From the NCBI RefSeq assembly GCF_016428595.1, contig NZ_JAELVQ010000005.1, forward strand, positions 62,001 to 126,000: a stretch of DNA of 64,000 nt, written 5' to 3'. Below the pieces are notes generated by a model. That model saw only the letters and a list, made by a program, of their open reading frames with translations, made no database searches and had not been told where the DNA came from. This stretch comes from Snuella sedimenti. GTDB lineage: Bacteria; Bacteroidota; Bacteroidia; Flavobacteriales; Flavobacteriaceae. A program made the translations under genes and the position numbers. Below are positions 53,776 through 63,055 of this stretch, piece after piece. The stretch's first letter is position 1. Every line of letters starts with the position of its first letter.

Positions 53776-54456
53776 ATGAGTGGATTTTTTAAATCTTCGA
53801 TAGGAAGAAAAGTCGCTATGGCGCTTTCTGCTTTTTTCCTAATGTTTTTTTTATTGCAGCATTTTGTGATTAATTCTTTATCTGTTTTTAGTGCAGAGCT
53901 TTTTAATGAAGTATCTCACTTTATGGGAACCAATTGGTTGATTCAATTTGTTTTGCAACCTGTGCTGATATTTGGTGTTGTTTTCCATTTTGTTATGGGA
54001 TTTGTGCTAGAGCTTAAAAACAAAAGTGCAAGAAAAATTTCTTATGCTAAAAACAATGGTGCGGCTAATTCGTCATGGATGAGTAGGAATATGATTTGGA
54101 GTGGTCTGGCTATTCTGGCATTTATTGTATTGCACTTTATTGATTTTTGGTTTCCAGAAATAAACACCAAGTTTATTAAGGGGGATTGGTCTGGTGTACA
54201 TGAAGGCGTTGAAGGTTATAGGTATTTTCATGAGCTACAGGGTAAGTTTGTAAGCCCGATACGAGTAGCGGCTTATGCTTTAGCGTTTGTGTTTTTAGCA
54301 CTGCACTTATTTCACGGATTTACATCGGCATTCCAATCGATGGGAGCTACGGCTGGGAGAAAGAAAACATTACAGAATATTGGAAAGGCTTATTCAATAA
54401 TAATACCTGTAGGGTTTATTATTATTGCTGTTTTCCATCATCTTAATCACCATTAA
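53776..54456 (+). CDS. sdhC: Succinate dehydrogenase cytochrome b subunit
   Basis: 226 residues with five membrane helices (about 13-33, 48-75, 101-122, 146-172 and 195-218) and histidines in or near each helix (LQHFV, FHFVMG, LHFID, LHLFHG, FHHLNHH) that can bind two hemes. It is the Bacteroidota single-subunit, diheme-type anchor that joins quinone to SdhAB. It is the first gene of the sdhCAB operon; sdhA follows after 12 bp. Confidence 0.95.
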   Translation: MSGFFKSSIGRKVAMALSAFFLMFFLLQHFVINSLSVFSAELFNEVSHFMGTNWLIQFVLQPVLIFGVVFHFVMGFVLELKNKSARKISYAKNNGAANSSWMSRNMIWSGLAILAFIVLHFIDFWFPEINTKFIKGDWSGVHEGVEGYRYFHELQGKFVSPIRVAAYALAFVFLALHLFHGFTSAFQSMGATAGRKKTLQNIGKAYSIIIPVGFIIIAVFHHLNHH

Positions 54457-54468
54457 TCTTAGTATATT

Positions 54469-56481
54469 ATGGCTTTAGATTCAAGAGTACCACAAGGTCC
54501 AATTAAAGATAAATGGACAGATTATAAAAATAAAATAAACTTAGTAAACCCTGCCAACAAGCGTCATATAGATGTTATTGTTGTTGGTACTGGATTAGCG
54601 GGTGGTTCGGCTGCTGCTACTTTAGCAGAGTTGGGCTATAATGTAAAAGCATTTGCCTATCAAGATTCGCCTCGTCGTGCACATTCCATTGCGGCACAAG
54701 GAGGAATTAATGCTGCTAAAAATTACCAGGGAGATGGGGATTCAACATATAGGTTGTTCTATGATACTGTAAAAGGAGGGGATTATCGCTCTCGTGAAGC
54801 AAACGTATACCGTTTGGCAGAGGTGTCTGCTAATATTATAGATCAGTGTGTTGCTCAAGGCGTACCTTTTGCACGTGATTATGGAGGCCTGTTAGATAAC
54901 CGTTCGTTTGGAGGGGTTTTGGTGTCGAGAACTTTTTATGCTAAAGGGCAAACCGGGCAACAACTATTGTTGGGAGCTTATTCGGCAATGAACCGCCAAA
55001 TAGCACGTGGAAAAATTGAAATGTTTAACCGTCACGAAATGCTTGATGTTGTAAAGGTTGATGGAAAAGCAAGAGGGATTATTGCCAGAAACTTGGTCAC
55101 AGGTGAGATAGAGCGACATTCGGCTCATGCTGTAGTAGTTGCTTCAGGAGGATATGGAAATGTCTATTTCTTGTCAACTAACGCCATGGGGTCTAATGCG
55201 ACTGCAGCTTGGAAGATACATAAAAAAGGTGCTTATTTTGCAAACCCATGTTATACACAAATTCACCCAACATGCATTCCGCGTTCTGGAGATTATCAAT
55301 CTAAATTAACGTTGATGTCTGAGTCGTTACGTAACGATGGACGTATTTGGGTGCCTAAAAATATGGAGGATGTTTTGGCAATTCGTGAAGGTCGTAAAAA
55401 GCCAACCGATTTGTCTGAAGATGAGCGCGATTATTACTTAGAGCGTCGATACCCTGCTTTTGGTAACTTGGTGCCTCGCGATGTGGCTTCAAGAGCTGCG
55501 AAAGAGCGTTGCGATGCTGGCTATGGTGTAAACGCCACTGGAGAAGCAGTGTATTTAGATTTTGCCTCAGCAATTGAGCGTTATGGAAAAGAACAAGCCA
55601 AAATTCAAAATATCCAGAATCCTTCAAAAGAAAAAATTACAGAATTAGGAGAGAAAATAGTTGAGGCTAAATACGGGAATTTATTCCAAATGTATGAGAA
55701 GATTGTAGACGAGAATCCATACAAAATGCCAATGATGATTTATCCAGCGACACACTATACCATGGGTGGGGTTTGGGTAGATTATAACTTAATGACAACT
55801 ATTCCAGGATGCTACTGTATTGGTGAAGCAAACTTCTCAGACCATGGTGCTAACCGATTGGGAGCGTCAGCATTAATGCAAGGTTTGGCTGATGGTTATT
55901 TTGTGTTGCCTTACACAATTGGTGATTATTTAGCTAACGATATACGAACAGGAAAGATTCCAACGGATACACCTGAGTTTGATGAGGCAGAAAAAGAAGT
56001 AAAGGATAGAATAGACTTCTTTATTAATAATAATGGAACCAAGTCTGTTGATTATTTCCATAAGCGTTTAGGAAAAGTGATGTGGGATAAAGTAGGGATG
56101 GCTCGTAACGAAAAAGGTTTAAAAGAAGCTATGGCAGAAATTAAAGCCATTCGTGAAGCGTTCTGGAAAGAAGTGAAAGTTCCTGGGTCTGCAAATGAAA
56201 TGAATCCTGAATTGGAAAAAGCAGGGCGTGTAGCCGACTTTTTGGAGTTAGGAGAGTTGTTTGCTAAAGATGCTTTAATGCGCGAAGAATCTTGTGGCGG
56301 CCACTTTAGGGAAGAATCAGTAGAATTAGAAGGCGAACAAAAAGGTGAAGCTAAGCGAAATGATAAAGACTTTGCGTTTGTTGCCGCTTGGGAATATAAA
56401 GGTGAGCCAGCCGATGCTGTTTTACATAAGGAAGCATTAGAGTTTAAAGATATCGAGTTAAAGCAGAGGAGCTATAAGTAA
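54469..56481 (+). CDS. sdhA: Succinate dehydrogenase/fumarate reductase flavoprotein subunit
   Basis: 670 residues, the length of the Bacteroidota type. The FAD-binding start [21 protein letters not shown], the covalent-flavin histidine region [20 protein letters not shown], the HPTCIP and TMGGVWVDY segments and the active-site region [15 protein letters not shown] are all intact. The enzyme oxidises succinate to fumarate in the TCA cycle. The gene is followed not by sdhB directly but by an inserted four-helix-bundle pseudogene. Confidence 0.97.
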   Translation: MALDSRVPQGPIKDKWTDYKNKINLVNPANKRHIDVIVVGTGLAGGSAAATLAELGYNVKAFAYQDSPRRAHSIAAQGGINAAKNYQGDGDSTYRLFYDTVKGGDYRSREANVYRLAEVSANIIDQCVAQGVPFARDYGGLLDNRSFGGVLVSRTFYAKGQTGQQLLLGAYSAMNRQIARGKIEMFNRHEMLDVVKVDGKARGIIARNLVTGEIERHSAHAVVVASGGYGNVYFLSTNAMGSNATAAWKIHKKGAYFANPCYTQIHPTCIPRSGDYQSKLTLMSESLRNDGRIWVPKNMEDVLAIREGRKKPTDLSEDERDYYLERRYPAFGNLVPRDVASRAAKERCDAGYGVNATGEAVYLDFASAIERYGKEQAKIQNIQNPSKEKITELGEKIVEAKYGNLFQMYEKIVDENPYKMPMMIYPATHYTMGGVWVDYNLMTTIPGCYCIGEANFSDHGANRLGASALMQGLADGYFVLPYTIGDYLANDIRTGKIPTDTPEFDEAEKEVKDRIDFFINNNGTKSVDYFHKRLGKVMWDKVGMARNEKGLKEAMAEIKAIREAFWKEVKVPGSANEMNPELEKAGRVADFLELGELFAKDALMREESCGGHFREESVELEGEQKGEAKRNDKDFAFVAAWEYKGEPADAVLHKEALEFKDIELKQRSYK

Positions 56482-56503
56482 TTAGCGAAGAGCGAAAAGG
56501 GAT

Positions 56504-56866
56504 ATGCCAACATTAAAATCGTATAAAGAATTAATTGTTTGGCAGAAATCTATGATTTTAGTTAAAGAGATTTATAAACTAACGTCTAATTTTCCTGAAA
56601 GCGAAAAATTTGTTTTAACAAGTCAAATGAGAAGAGCTTCGGTTTCTATTCCGTCAAATATAGCTGAAGGTTGAGGAAGGTTATCTCGAAAAAATTATAT
56701 TCAATTTTTAAGAACTTCAAGAGGTTCTCTGTTTGAATTAGAAACACAAGTAATAATAACTAAAGAATTAAATTATATAAGTGATAGTGGAGAAATCGAA
56801 AATTTAATCATCGAAATTAGCAAAATGCTGAATACACTAATTAAAAAATTAGAAGAAAAGAACTAA
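56504..56866 (+). pseudogene. Four-helix-bundle (S23/IVP family) gene with in-frame TGA, between sdhA and sdhB
   Basis: From ATG 56504 to TAA 56864-56866 the frame encodes a 120-residue four-helix-bundle protein (YKELIVWQKSMILVKEIYKL, QMRRASVSIPSNIAEG, NYIQFLRTSRGSLFELETQ) except for a TGA at 56672-56674, just after NIAEG. Siblings have Phe or Trp there, so TGG to TGA is the likely change. There is no frameshift and no other lesion. AGCGAAAAG at 56491-56499 and CTTTTCGCT at 56872-56880 flank it as an inverted repeat inside longer imperfect arms. The intact relative is at 45920-46291. Confidence 0.85.
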
Positions 56867-56908
56867 GTCCTCTTTTCGCTTATCACTAATCGCTCAAAAC
56901 TTATAATT

Positions 56909-57652
56909 ATGAATCTAACACTTAAAATTTGGAGACAAAAAGACTCACAGTCAAAGGGTCAAATGGTCGATTATAAAGTCACCGATATTTCAGAACATAT
57001 GTCTTTTTTAGAAATGATGGATGTTCTTAATGAGCAATTGGTAAATGCAGGAGAAGAGCCTGTGGCATTCGATCACGATTGTCGTGAAGGTATTTGTGGG
57101 ATGTGTTCTATGTATATAAACGGAGAGGCACACGGGCCTGATCGAGGGGTAACAACCTGTCAGCTGCATATGCGTATGTTTAAAGATGGTGATACCATTA
57201 CCATTGAGCCATTTAGGGCGGCAGCCTTTCCGGTAATTAAGGATTTAGTTGTCGATAGATCGTCTTTTGAACGTATCCAACAAGCGGGGGGGTATATTTC
57301 TGTAAATACATCTGGAAATACCCAAGATGCTAATGCCATTCCTATTTCTAAGCATGCTGCCGATGAGGCTATGGATGCAGCTACTTGTATTGGTTGTGGT
57401 GCCTGTGTAGCTACTTGTAAAAACTCATCAGCGATGTTATTTGTAGGAGCTAAGGTGTCCCAATATGCCCTATTGCCACAGGGTCAAGTTGAAGCTGTAG
57501 ATCGTGTCAAAAATATGGTTGCACAAATGGATTTGGAAGGTTTTGGAAACTGTACCAATACAGGCGCATGTGAGGTAGAATGTCCTAAAGGTATTTCTTT
57601 GGATAATATCGCCCGTATGAATAGAGAGCTTATGAAGGCTTCTTTAAAATAG
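56909..57652 (+). CDS. sdhB: Succinate dehydrogenase/fumarate reductase iron-sulfur subunit
   Basis: 247 residues carrying three clusters: [2Fe-2S] ligands in [17 protein letters not shown] and CQLHM, then [13 protein letters not shown], and [17 protein letters not shown] for the other two clusters. It transfers electrons from SdhA to the heme and quinone in SdhC. It is separated from sdhA by 427 bp of inserted four-helix-bundle sequence, so its expression depends on read-through of that insertion or on a promoter within it. A clear terminator follows. Confidence 0.97.
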   Translation: MNLTLKIWRQKDSQSKGQMVDYKVTDISEHMSFLEMMDVLNEQLVNAGEEPVAFDHDCREGICGMCSMYINGEAHGPDRGVTTCQLHMRMFKDGDTITIEPFRAAAFPVIKDLVVDRSSFERIQQAGGYISVNTSGNTQDANAIPISKHAADEAMDAATCIGCGACVATCKNSSAMLFVGAKVSQYALLPQGQVEAVDRVKNMVAQMDLEGFGNCTNTGACEVECPKGISLDNIARMNRELMKASLK

Positions 57653-57686
57653 TTGTTTTAGAAATACAATTTTCTTAATAATATCT

Positions 57687-57714
57687 AAAACCCAAGCTTA
57701 TGCTTGGGTTTTTT
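57687..57714 (+). terminator. Terminator of the sdhCAB operon
   Basis: CCCAAGC (57691-57697) pairs with GCTTGGG (57702-57708), extended by A-T pairs, and is followed by a six-T run. It is 35 bp after the sdhB stop. Confidence 0.88.
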
Positions 57715-57745
57715 AGTTAGATTTGATTGTAAATTTAAAACTAAT

Positions 57746-58666
57746 ATGTACAAGCCTATAATTGTAATACTTGTTGCTTGTTTATGCTCTGTTGTTGATG
57801 TTTTTGGTCAAAACATATCAAAAGATAATGGTTTGTTGTTTAATGAAGCCTTGCTCTTACAGCATGTAAAGACCTTGTCATCTGATGCTTTCGAAGGACG
57901 CCGTACAGGAACTAAAGGTGCGATGAAGACAAAGGAATATATAATCAACCAATTCCATACCTTAAAAGTATTGCCAATAAAAGAGACTTACGAACAGCCG
58001 TTTTCGTTTGTAAAAGGAAAGAAGGTGTTTGACGGGGTAAATATTTTAGGAAAGATTAAAGGGAGTGTATTTCCCGATAAGTATATTGTAATTAGTGCGC
58101 ATTATGACCATGAGGGAATTAAGCGAGGCAACATTTACAATGGAGCCGACGATAATGCATCTGGCGTGGGAGCACTGTTTAGCATTGCTGAATATTTAAA
58201 AAATAATCCGCCGAAACATTCAATTATCCTAGCAGCATTTGATGCTGAAGAATTAGAACTTCAAGGATCTAAGCATTTTGTGCATCATCCCTTTGTGCCT
58301 TTAAATAAAATAAAGGTGAATATTAATATGGATATGATTAGCAGAAGTGATAATAAGGAGTTGTTTGTTGTTGGTTCTCGGTATAATAAATCATTGGAAC
58401 ATATCATTAGAAATGCGGTCTCAGTTAACAAAATAAAGCTAAGTGTTGGCTATGATGGTACTAAAAGAGGCGAAAATTGGATTTATTCTTCCGATCATGC
58501 TTGGTTTCATAGAAAAGGTATTCCCTTCCTGTACTTTGGAGTGGTCGATCATGAGGATTATCACGAACCAACAGATGACTATGAAAACATACAACCAGCA
58601 TTCTATATAGAAGCTGTTAAGGTTATTATTTCCGTACTAGATAAAGTGGACCGTTCAACATTTTAA
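57746..58666 (+). CDS. Secreted M28 family zinc peptidase
   Basis: 306 residues from the ATG at 57746, which gives a clean signal peptide (IIVILVACLCSVVDVFGQN); an upstream in-frame start at 57704 would fall in the sdh terminator. M28 metal ligands are in SAHYDHEG (His), NGADDNASGV (Asp), DAEELELQGSKHF (Glu pair), MDMISRS (Asp) and DHEDYHEPTDDY (His). Members are aminopeptidases or carboxypeptidases of the periplasm or outside. It converges on the giant outer-membrane protein gene with a 4-bp overlap. Confidence 0.92.
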   Translation: MYKPIIVILVACLCSVVDVFGQNISKDNGLLFNEALLLQHVKTLSSDAFEGRRTGTKGAMKTKEYIINQFHTLKVLPIKETYEQPFSFVKGKKVFDGVNILGKIKGSVFPDKYIVISAHYDHEGIKRGNIYNGADDNASGVGALFSIAEYLKNNPPKHSIILAAFDAEELELQGSKHFVHHPFVPLNKIKVNINMDMISRSDNKELFVVGSRYNKSLEHIIRNAVSVNKIKLSVGYDGTKRGENWIYSSDHAWFHRKGIPFLYFGVVDHEDYHEPTDDYENIQPAFYIEAVKVIISVLDKVDRSTF

Positions 58667-61600
58667 AAATAGGCCTTTAGTTGAACAGATCCGGTATGTA
58701 TGGTTTTACTGGTTTCTGTTTTTCTGCCAAAGTAACTTAGGTTAAGGTCCAAAAAGTTAGTGAGTTTTTTTTGAGCCAATAAGCTCCACGTAAAGTTTTT
58801 TCCAGATTGCAAACCTTCTAGCATTTGGTACGATATAGGGGTATTTGAGCTGCCATTAAAAGTATTTGAGAAATAATTGAATTCGCCATTAATGGCGCCC
58901 TTTTGCCTGTTGGAAAAACTAAAAGAAAGGCCATATTTTTGTTGACTCAGAGACTCTTGGCTTCCAATGGTATTGTCTTTTGTGGCTAGTTGGTAAAAAA
59001 TACTAAAACTGGAAGTGTCGCCAAACAAATAAGATAATTTAGGGTTAAAACGTGTTTCATCAAAATTATAATTTTTGCTTGGAAAGTTTTCACTAATACT
59101 TTCATTGACTTCAAAGGCAGTTAGCAAATTTACTAGCCAGCTTTCAGCAAACTTGTGGTTAAAGTTAAGTTGGTGGCTTTTTAAACTGTTAGAAATGAAA
59201 CCAATGGATAAGGTGTTCTTTGATGAATTGGAAAGGAAGGTGTATGAGCTTGTGTAATGCTGTTTTCCCCGATTAAAAAACAAAACATTTTTAAAGTTTA
59301 ATTGTAATCCCAATTGGTTATTAATATCTGTGTCGAATGGATTTAGATTGAAGTTGTTGCCATCGCGCTTCATCTTACGGTCAATCAAATAACTGGTTTG
59401 GTTGTAAAAATGCGACCAGAATTTTTTAGAGTTATCTGTTGCAACAGACCATTGTGTGGGATTGATGGTTAATGTTTGGCTCAATCGGTTTTGATGGGTT
59501 TTTACATAAACACGATTGGGTAATAACACACGAATGTATTTGCCTTCATCCTGAAATTTTGCCAATTCAAACTCTTCAAGTTCCTGAATCCCATTGTTGT
59601 TATAATCAATCCATGTATAAGAGCCTTGGCCTGGTTCTACTTCAATATAAGTGAAGTCCTGTTGTGGTAGGGTGCCAGAATTGGTTTCAAAAATGGTGTT
59701 CCATTGAATAAGTTGTTTGAATAGCTTTTGATTGTACTTTAGCCTAGAATTTATTGATTGTTCGTTATCCAAATTTTGGTCTTCCTTGTTAAGTGTTCGG
59801 TAATTGGCGTATAGAGAAAGCGATGTGTTGGTGTTTTGGATCAATTTAGACTTTAAATAGTAGGTGTTAGAGGTATTTACCTTTGTTAGTTTATTGTTCC
59901 TAATGCTATCATTTATTCTGTGTTTATAGCCTATTTCAGCAAATATCTTGGTGCTGTCTCCAAAACCCATAAAGAGTTGGTAAGACTTAAATTTTTGGCT
60001 TAAAGGTGTTAAAATATCTGTGTTTTTGTCTTTTTGCTCGTTGTGTTCTACGGCAATTCTAGTGCCCAACCAGCTTTTTTGCATCCCATAGGTTATTGTA
60101 TTATAAGATCGTAAAAATGTAGAGGTGTTTATATGTGATTTAGCATTTAGAAAACTGGAATGGGAAAAAAGATGAAATTTGTTTAATAGGAGGTCAATAT
60201 TGGAAACGTGTCTGTTGCCATTAAAGTTTTCAGAATACTCTAAATGTTCTAACTGATAATTAACAAGTCCCTTTCTGGGGTGGTTTAGATTAAGACCGGT
60301 AATAAAGAGGTGCTGATTTCCTAATGGGGTTTTAATATTCCAATCACGAGAAAATTCAGCATTATATAAACGCTCAATGGTTTTAAACTGTTTATGGATA
60401 TAATCAGTGTCAGCAAAAGCCTCTAAACTCCAAAGACTATCATTTTTTATAAGTGTTTGGCTTATTTTTAGTTTTCCGGCAAAACCATCATTATTGTTGT
60501 CATCGAGATTGGAAAATAGGTTCAGGTCGTTTTTACTCCCTGCTGCTTCAAAATGGATCATGGTTTTTTTAGAAGGTTGGTAGCGACCATTAATAACAGC
60601 TATTTGTAATTTTACTGGAGCAATAAGTTGTATTATTGGAGCATAGTTGCCTTGTGAAACTCCGGCAATAGGGTTTATGTATTCATAAATATTGTCAATT
60701 GTATTACTGTTCTTTAGAACATAGTCGCCTTGGTTTTGGCCTACTTGTGTAAAGGTTACGCGGTATAATGTATCGTCTGGACTGTTAGAGAACACAAAAG
60801 CCTCAGCACCATTAATGAATTCTTTTTTGTAAAGAATTCTGTTTTCATTTTGGGATTCTAACACTTCAGAAGATCCTACCATTAAACTTTTGTCATCACC
60901 GGCATTCGATAATATTTGTACTTGGTCTTCAGAAAGGTTTTGTTGTAAGGGCTGATTTTTAGCATCGTTTTCAGAATATACCGAAACACCTATGTCTAAT
61001 TTTTTACTTTTAATTCTTCCCCCGCCATAAGCTACCAGGCGAGAATAGTTTCGTTCACTAAATTGATAATCGACCGTTATGCGCATTTCAGATGTTATGG
61101 GGAATGTAGCATTAAATGTAATCTCACCCGCATTGTAATCTATAATATAATCTTGGTCTTCACCACGCTTAACAGCTACGCCGTTAACATATACTGTTTC
61201 ACTTCCCGAAACGACAAGAACAAAAAGTTCCCCATTTTGCCCTTGAAGTTTATAAGGGCCTTGATTGCCTTCTTGTGCTGTAAATTGACTTCTTGTAAAT
61301 TGTCCGCGAACCAAAGCACCGGCAGCAAATAAATATGTTTCAGTTGTTTCGTTGTCAAGATGAGCTTGAACCGATAAGCCTTGAACACGCTTAGAAAAGT
61401 TAGCAAAATAAGAGTCTTTGTTTTGTAGGTCTATATCGCCAGCACGAATATTCCATTTGTCACTGAATAGCTCAATAAAAACTTGGTCGAATTCGTCCAA
61501 ACGCTGTGAGTATCCACTTTCTTGAAGCGGTATGTTGGCATCTTGAATAGAGGCTCTCAATGTAACTTTGTCATTTAGTTTTCCTGTAATTTGAAGATCG

Positions 61601-62073
61601 AGTTCGCTGTTTAGAACAGAATTTTGATTATTGCCAATTGTAACGCCCCTAGAAATACTTCCAGAAGTTGTTAAGCCATCAAAAGGTGTAAACGTATTAG
61701 ATGTATTAGGTTGTGTTAGTTTATATAATGTTTGTGCATTTTTATTGTTTTTTAGAATAACAGATTCGTCTAATTGCTTATAGGTTTTCGTTAAAAAATC
61801 AGGAAATTTGAGATAACTAATAATAATGGTGTCGGTATCTATAGGTTTGATAAATGTTAAAAAAGCTTTGGGAAAATTAATTTTATAGTAACTTGAATCG
61901 ATTGTGGTATGATTTTTTCTTGTAACCGAAAAAGTATTTGGATTGATACTAACACTATCAATAAGTACGGTGTCTTTTACAGCTACTTTTTTAGTAACGT
62001 AATTAGAGGTTAGTTCTTGAGCGGTTATACAATGAGCCAACAAAAAAATAAGTGAAAATACGAGATATCTCAT
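58663..62073 (-). CDS. Very large outer-membrane protein with SprA-like N-terminal motif
   Basis: 1136 residues with a signal peptide (LVFSLIFLLAHCITAQ). Residues about 130-250 carry a repeat-like motif (SGSISRGVTIGNNQNSVLN, then LQITGKLNDKVTLRASIQD and NIPLQESGYSQRLDEFDQV) that resembles segments of SprA, the giant type IX secretion translocon. The rest, including many alternating polar and aromatic strands and a terminal SVQLKAYF with a final Phe, suggests a long beta barrel. SprA itself is more than twice this length, so this is a shorter relative, not SprA. Function unknown. The motif likeness is from memory and needs a profile search. Confidence 0.8.
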   Translation of the reverse strand: MRYLVFSLIFLLAHCITAQELTSNYVTKKVAVKDTVLIDSVSINPNTFSVTRKNHTTIDSSYYKINFPKAFLTFIKPIDTDTIIISYLKFPDFLTKTYKQLDESVILKNNKNAQTLYKLTQPNTSNTFTPFDGLTTSGSISRGVTIGNNQNSVLNSELDLQITGKLNDKVTLRASIQDANIPLQESGYSQRLDEFDQVFIELFSDKWNIRAGDIDLQNKDSYFANFSKRVQGLSVQAHLDNETTETYLFAAGALVRGQFTRSQFTAQEGNQGPYKLQGQNGELFVLVVSGSETVYVNGVAVKRGEDQDYIIDYNAGEITFNATFPITSEMRITVDYQFSERNYSRLVAYGGGRIKSKKLDIGVSVYSENDAKNQPLQQNLSEDQVQILSNAGDDKSLMVGSSEVLESQNENRILYKKEFINGAEAFVFSNSPDDTLYRVTFTQVGQNQGDYVLKNSNTIDNIYEYINPIAGVSQGNYAPIIQLIAPVKLQIAVINGRYQPSKKTMIHFEAAGSKNDLNLFSNLDDNNNDGFAGKLKISQTLIKNDSLWSLEAFADTDYIHKQFKTIERLYNAEFSRDWNIKTPLGNQHLFITGLNLNHPRKGLVNYQLEHLEYSENFNGNRHVSNIDLLLNKFHLFSHSSFLNAKSHINTSTFLRSYNTITYGMQKSWLGTRIAVEHNEQKDKNTDILTPLSQKFKSYQLFMGFGDSTKIFAEIGYKHRINDSIRNNKLTKVNTSNTYYLKSKLIQNTNTSLSLYANYRTLNKEDQNLDNEQSINSRLKYNQKLFKQLIQWNTIFETNSGTLPQQDFTYIEVEPGQGSYTWIDYNNNGIQELEEFELAKFQDEGKYIRVLLPNRVYVKTHQNRLSQTLTINPTQWSVATDNSKKFWSHFYNQTSYLIDRKMKRDGNNFNLNPFDTDINNQLGLQLNFKNVLFFNRGKQHYTSSYTFLSNSSKNTLSIGFISNSLKSHQLNFNHKFAESWLVNLLTAFEVNESISENFPSKNYNFDETRFNPKLSYLFGDTSSFSIFYQLATKDNTIGSQESLSQQKYGLSFSFSNRQKGAINGEFNYFSNTFNGSSNTPISYQMLEGLQSGKNFTWSLLAQKKLTNFLDLNLSYFGRKTETSKTIHTGSVQLKAYF

Positions 62074-62248
62074 TAGATACTTAAACTGTAATTAGCATAA
62101 AATATTTTGTTGATAGTTTTAGTTAAATCGAATGAAAAATAATAGTGTAAAAGTAAGGCATTATTTAATTTAGCTAAAATTTGATTTTTTCATAAAGAAT
62201 GACATCAAACGAATTGAAAGTTAGTAATTTAAAAAGTAACAAATAATA

Positions 62249-63022
62249 ATGAATATTATATCGTATAATGTAAATGGTATTCGGGCAGCAATTAATAAAG
62301 GTTTTTTGGATTGGCTTAAAAGCGCTAACCCCGATGTTGTATGTTTACAGGAAATAAAGGCATTAAAAGAACAATTGGATTTAAATGTTTTTACAGAACT
62401 TGGTTATAAGTACAATTACTGGTTTAGTGCTCAAAAAAAGGGATATAGTGGTGTTGCTATTTTGAGTAAAGTAGAACCAGACCATGTTGAATACGGTACA
62501 GGTATTGAGTCGATGGACTTCGAAGGGCGAAATATCCGTGCCGATTTTAATGGTATTTCGGTAATGAGCCTGTATTTGCCATCAGGGACCAATGATGCAC
62601 GTTTGGATCATAAATTAGAATACATGGCTCTTTTTCAGGACTATATAAATGAACTGAAAAAGGACGTCCCCAATCTTATTATCTGTGGCGATTATAATAT
62701 TTGTCACGAAGAGATCGACATTCATAACCCAAAAGGACTAAGCAAGGTCTCTGGTTTTTTGCCTGTTGAACGTGAGTGGATAGGTGATTTTATTGATAGC
62801 GGATTTATAGATTCATTCCGATATTTAAATAAGGAAAAGCAACAGTACAGTTGGTGGAGTTACCGTGCTAATGCACGAGCCAATAATAAAGGTTGGCGAT
62901 TAGATTACGCTATGGTCGCACAACCTTTACAAGAAAAAATAAAACGAGCCGTTATACTTTCAGAAGCGGTGCATAGCGATCACTGCCCTATTTTGGTAAA
63001 CATTGAAAGTGAAACCTCTTAA
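62249..63022 (+). CDS. xth: Exodeoxyribonuclease III
   Basis: AP endonuclease and 3'-exonuclease of base excision repair. The 257-residue protein has the EEP-fold motifs of the ExoIII family: SYNVNGIRA, CLQEIKA, GDYNICHEEID, WSYRANARANNKGWRLDYAM and SDHCPILV. Unlike the EEP proteins at 16.3 and 22.3 kb it has no signal and matches cytosolic ExoIII closely. It is divergent from the large outer-membrane protein gene and lies 33 bp before the OmpA lipoprotein gene. Confidence 0.96.
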   Translation: MNIISYNVNGIRAAINKGFLDWLKSANPDVVCLQEIKALKEQLDLNVFTELGYKYNYWFSAQKKGYSGVAILSKVEPDHVEYGTGIESMDFEGRNIRADFNGISVMSLYLPSGTNDARLDHKLEYMALFQDYINELKKDVPNLIICGDYNICHEEIDIHNPKGLSKVSGFLPVEREWIGDFIDSGFIDSFRYLNKEKQQYSWWSYRANARANNKGWRLDYAMVAQPLQEKIKRAVILSEAVHSDHCPILVNIESETS

Positions 63023-63055
63023 ATTGATATTAACAATAAATAGAACCCAATAAAA

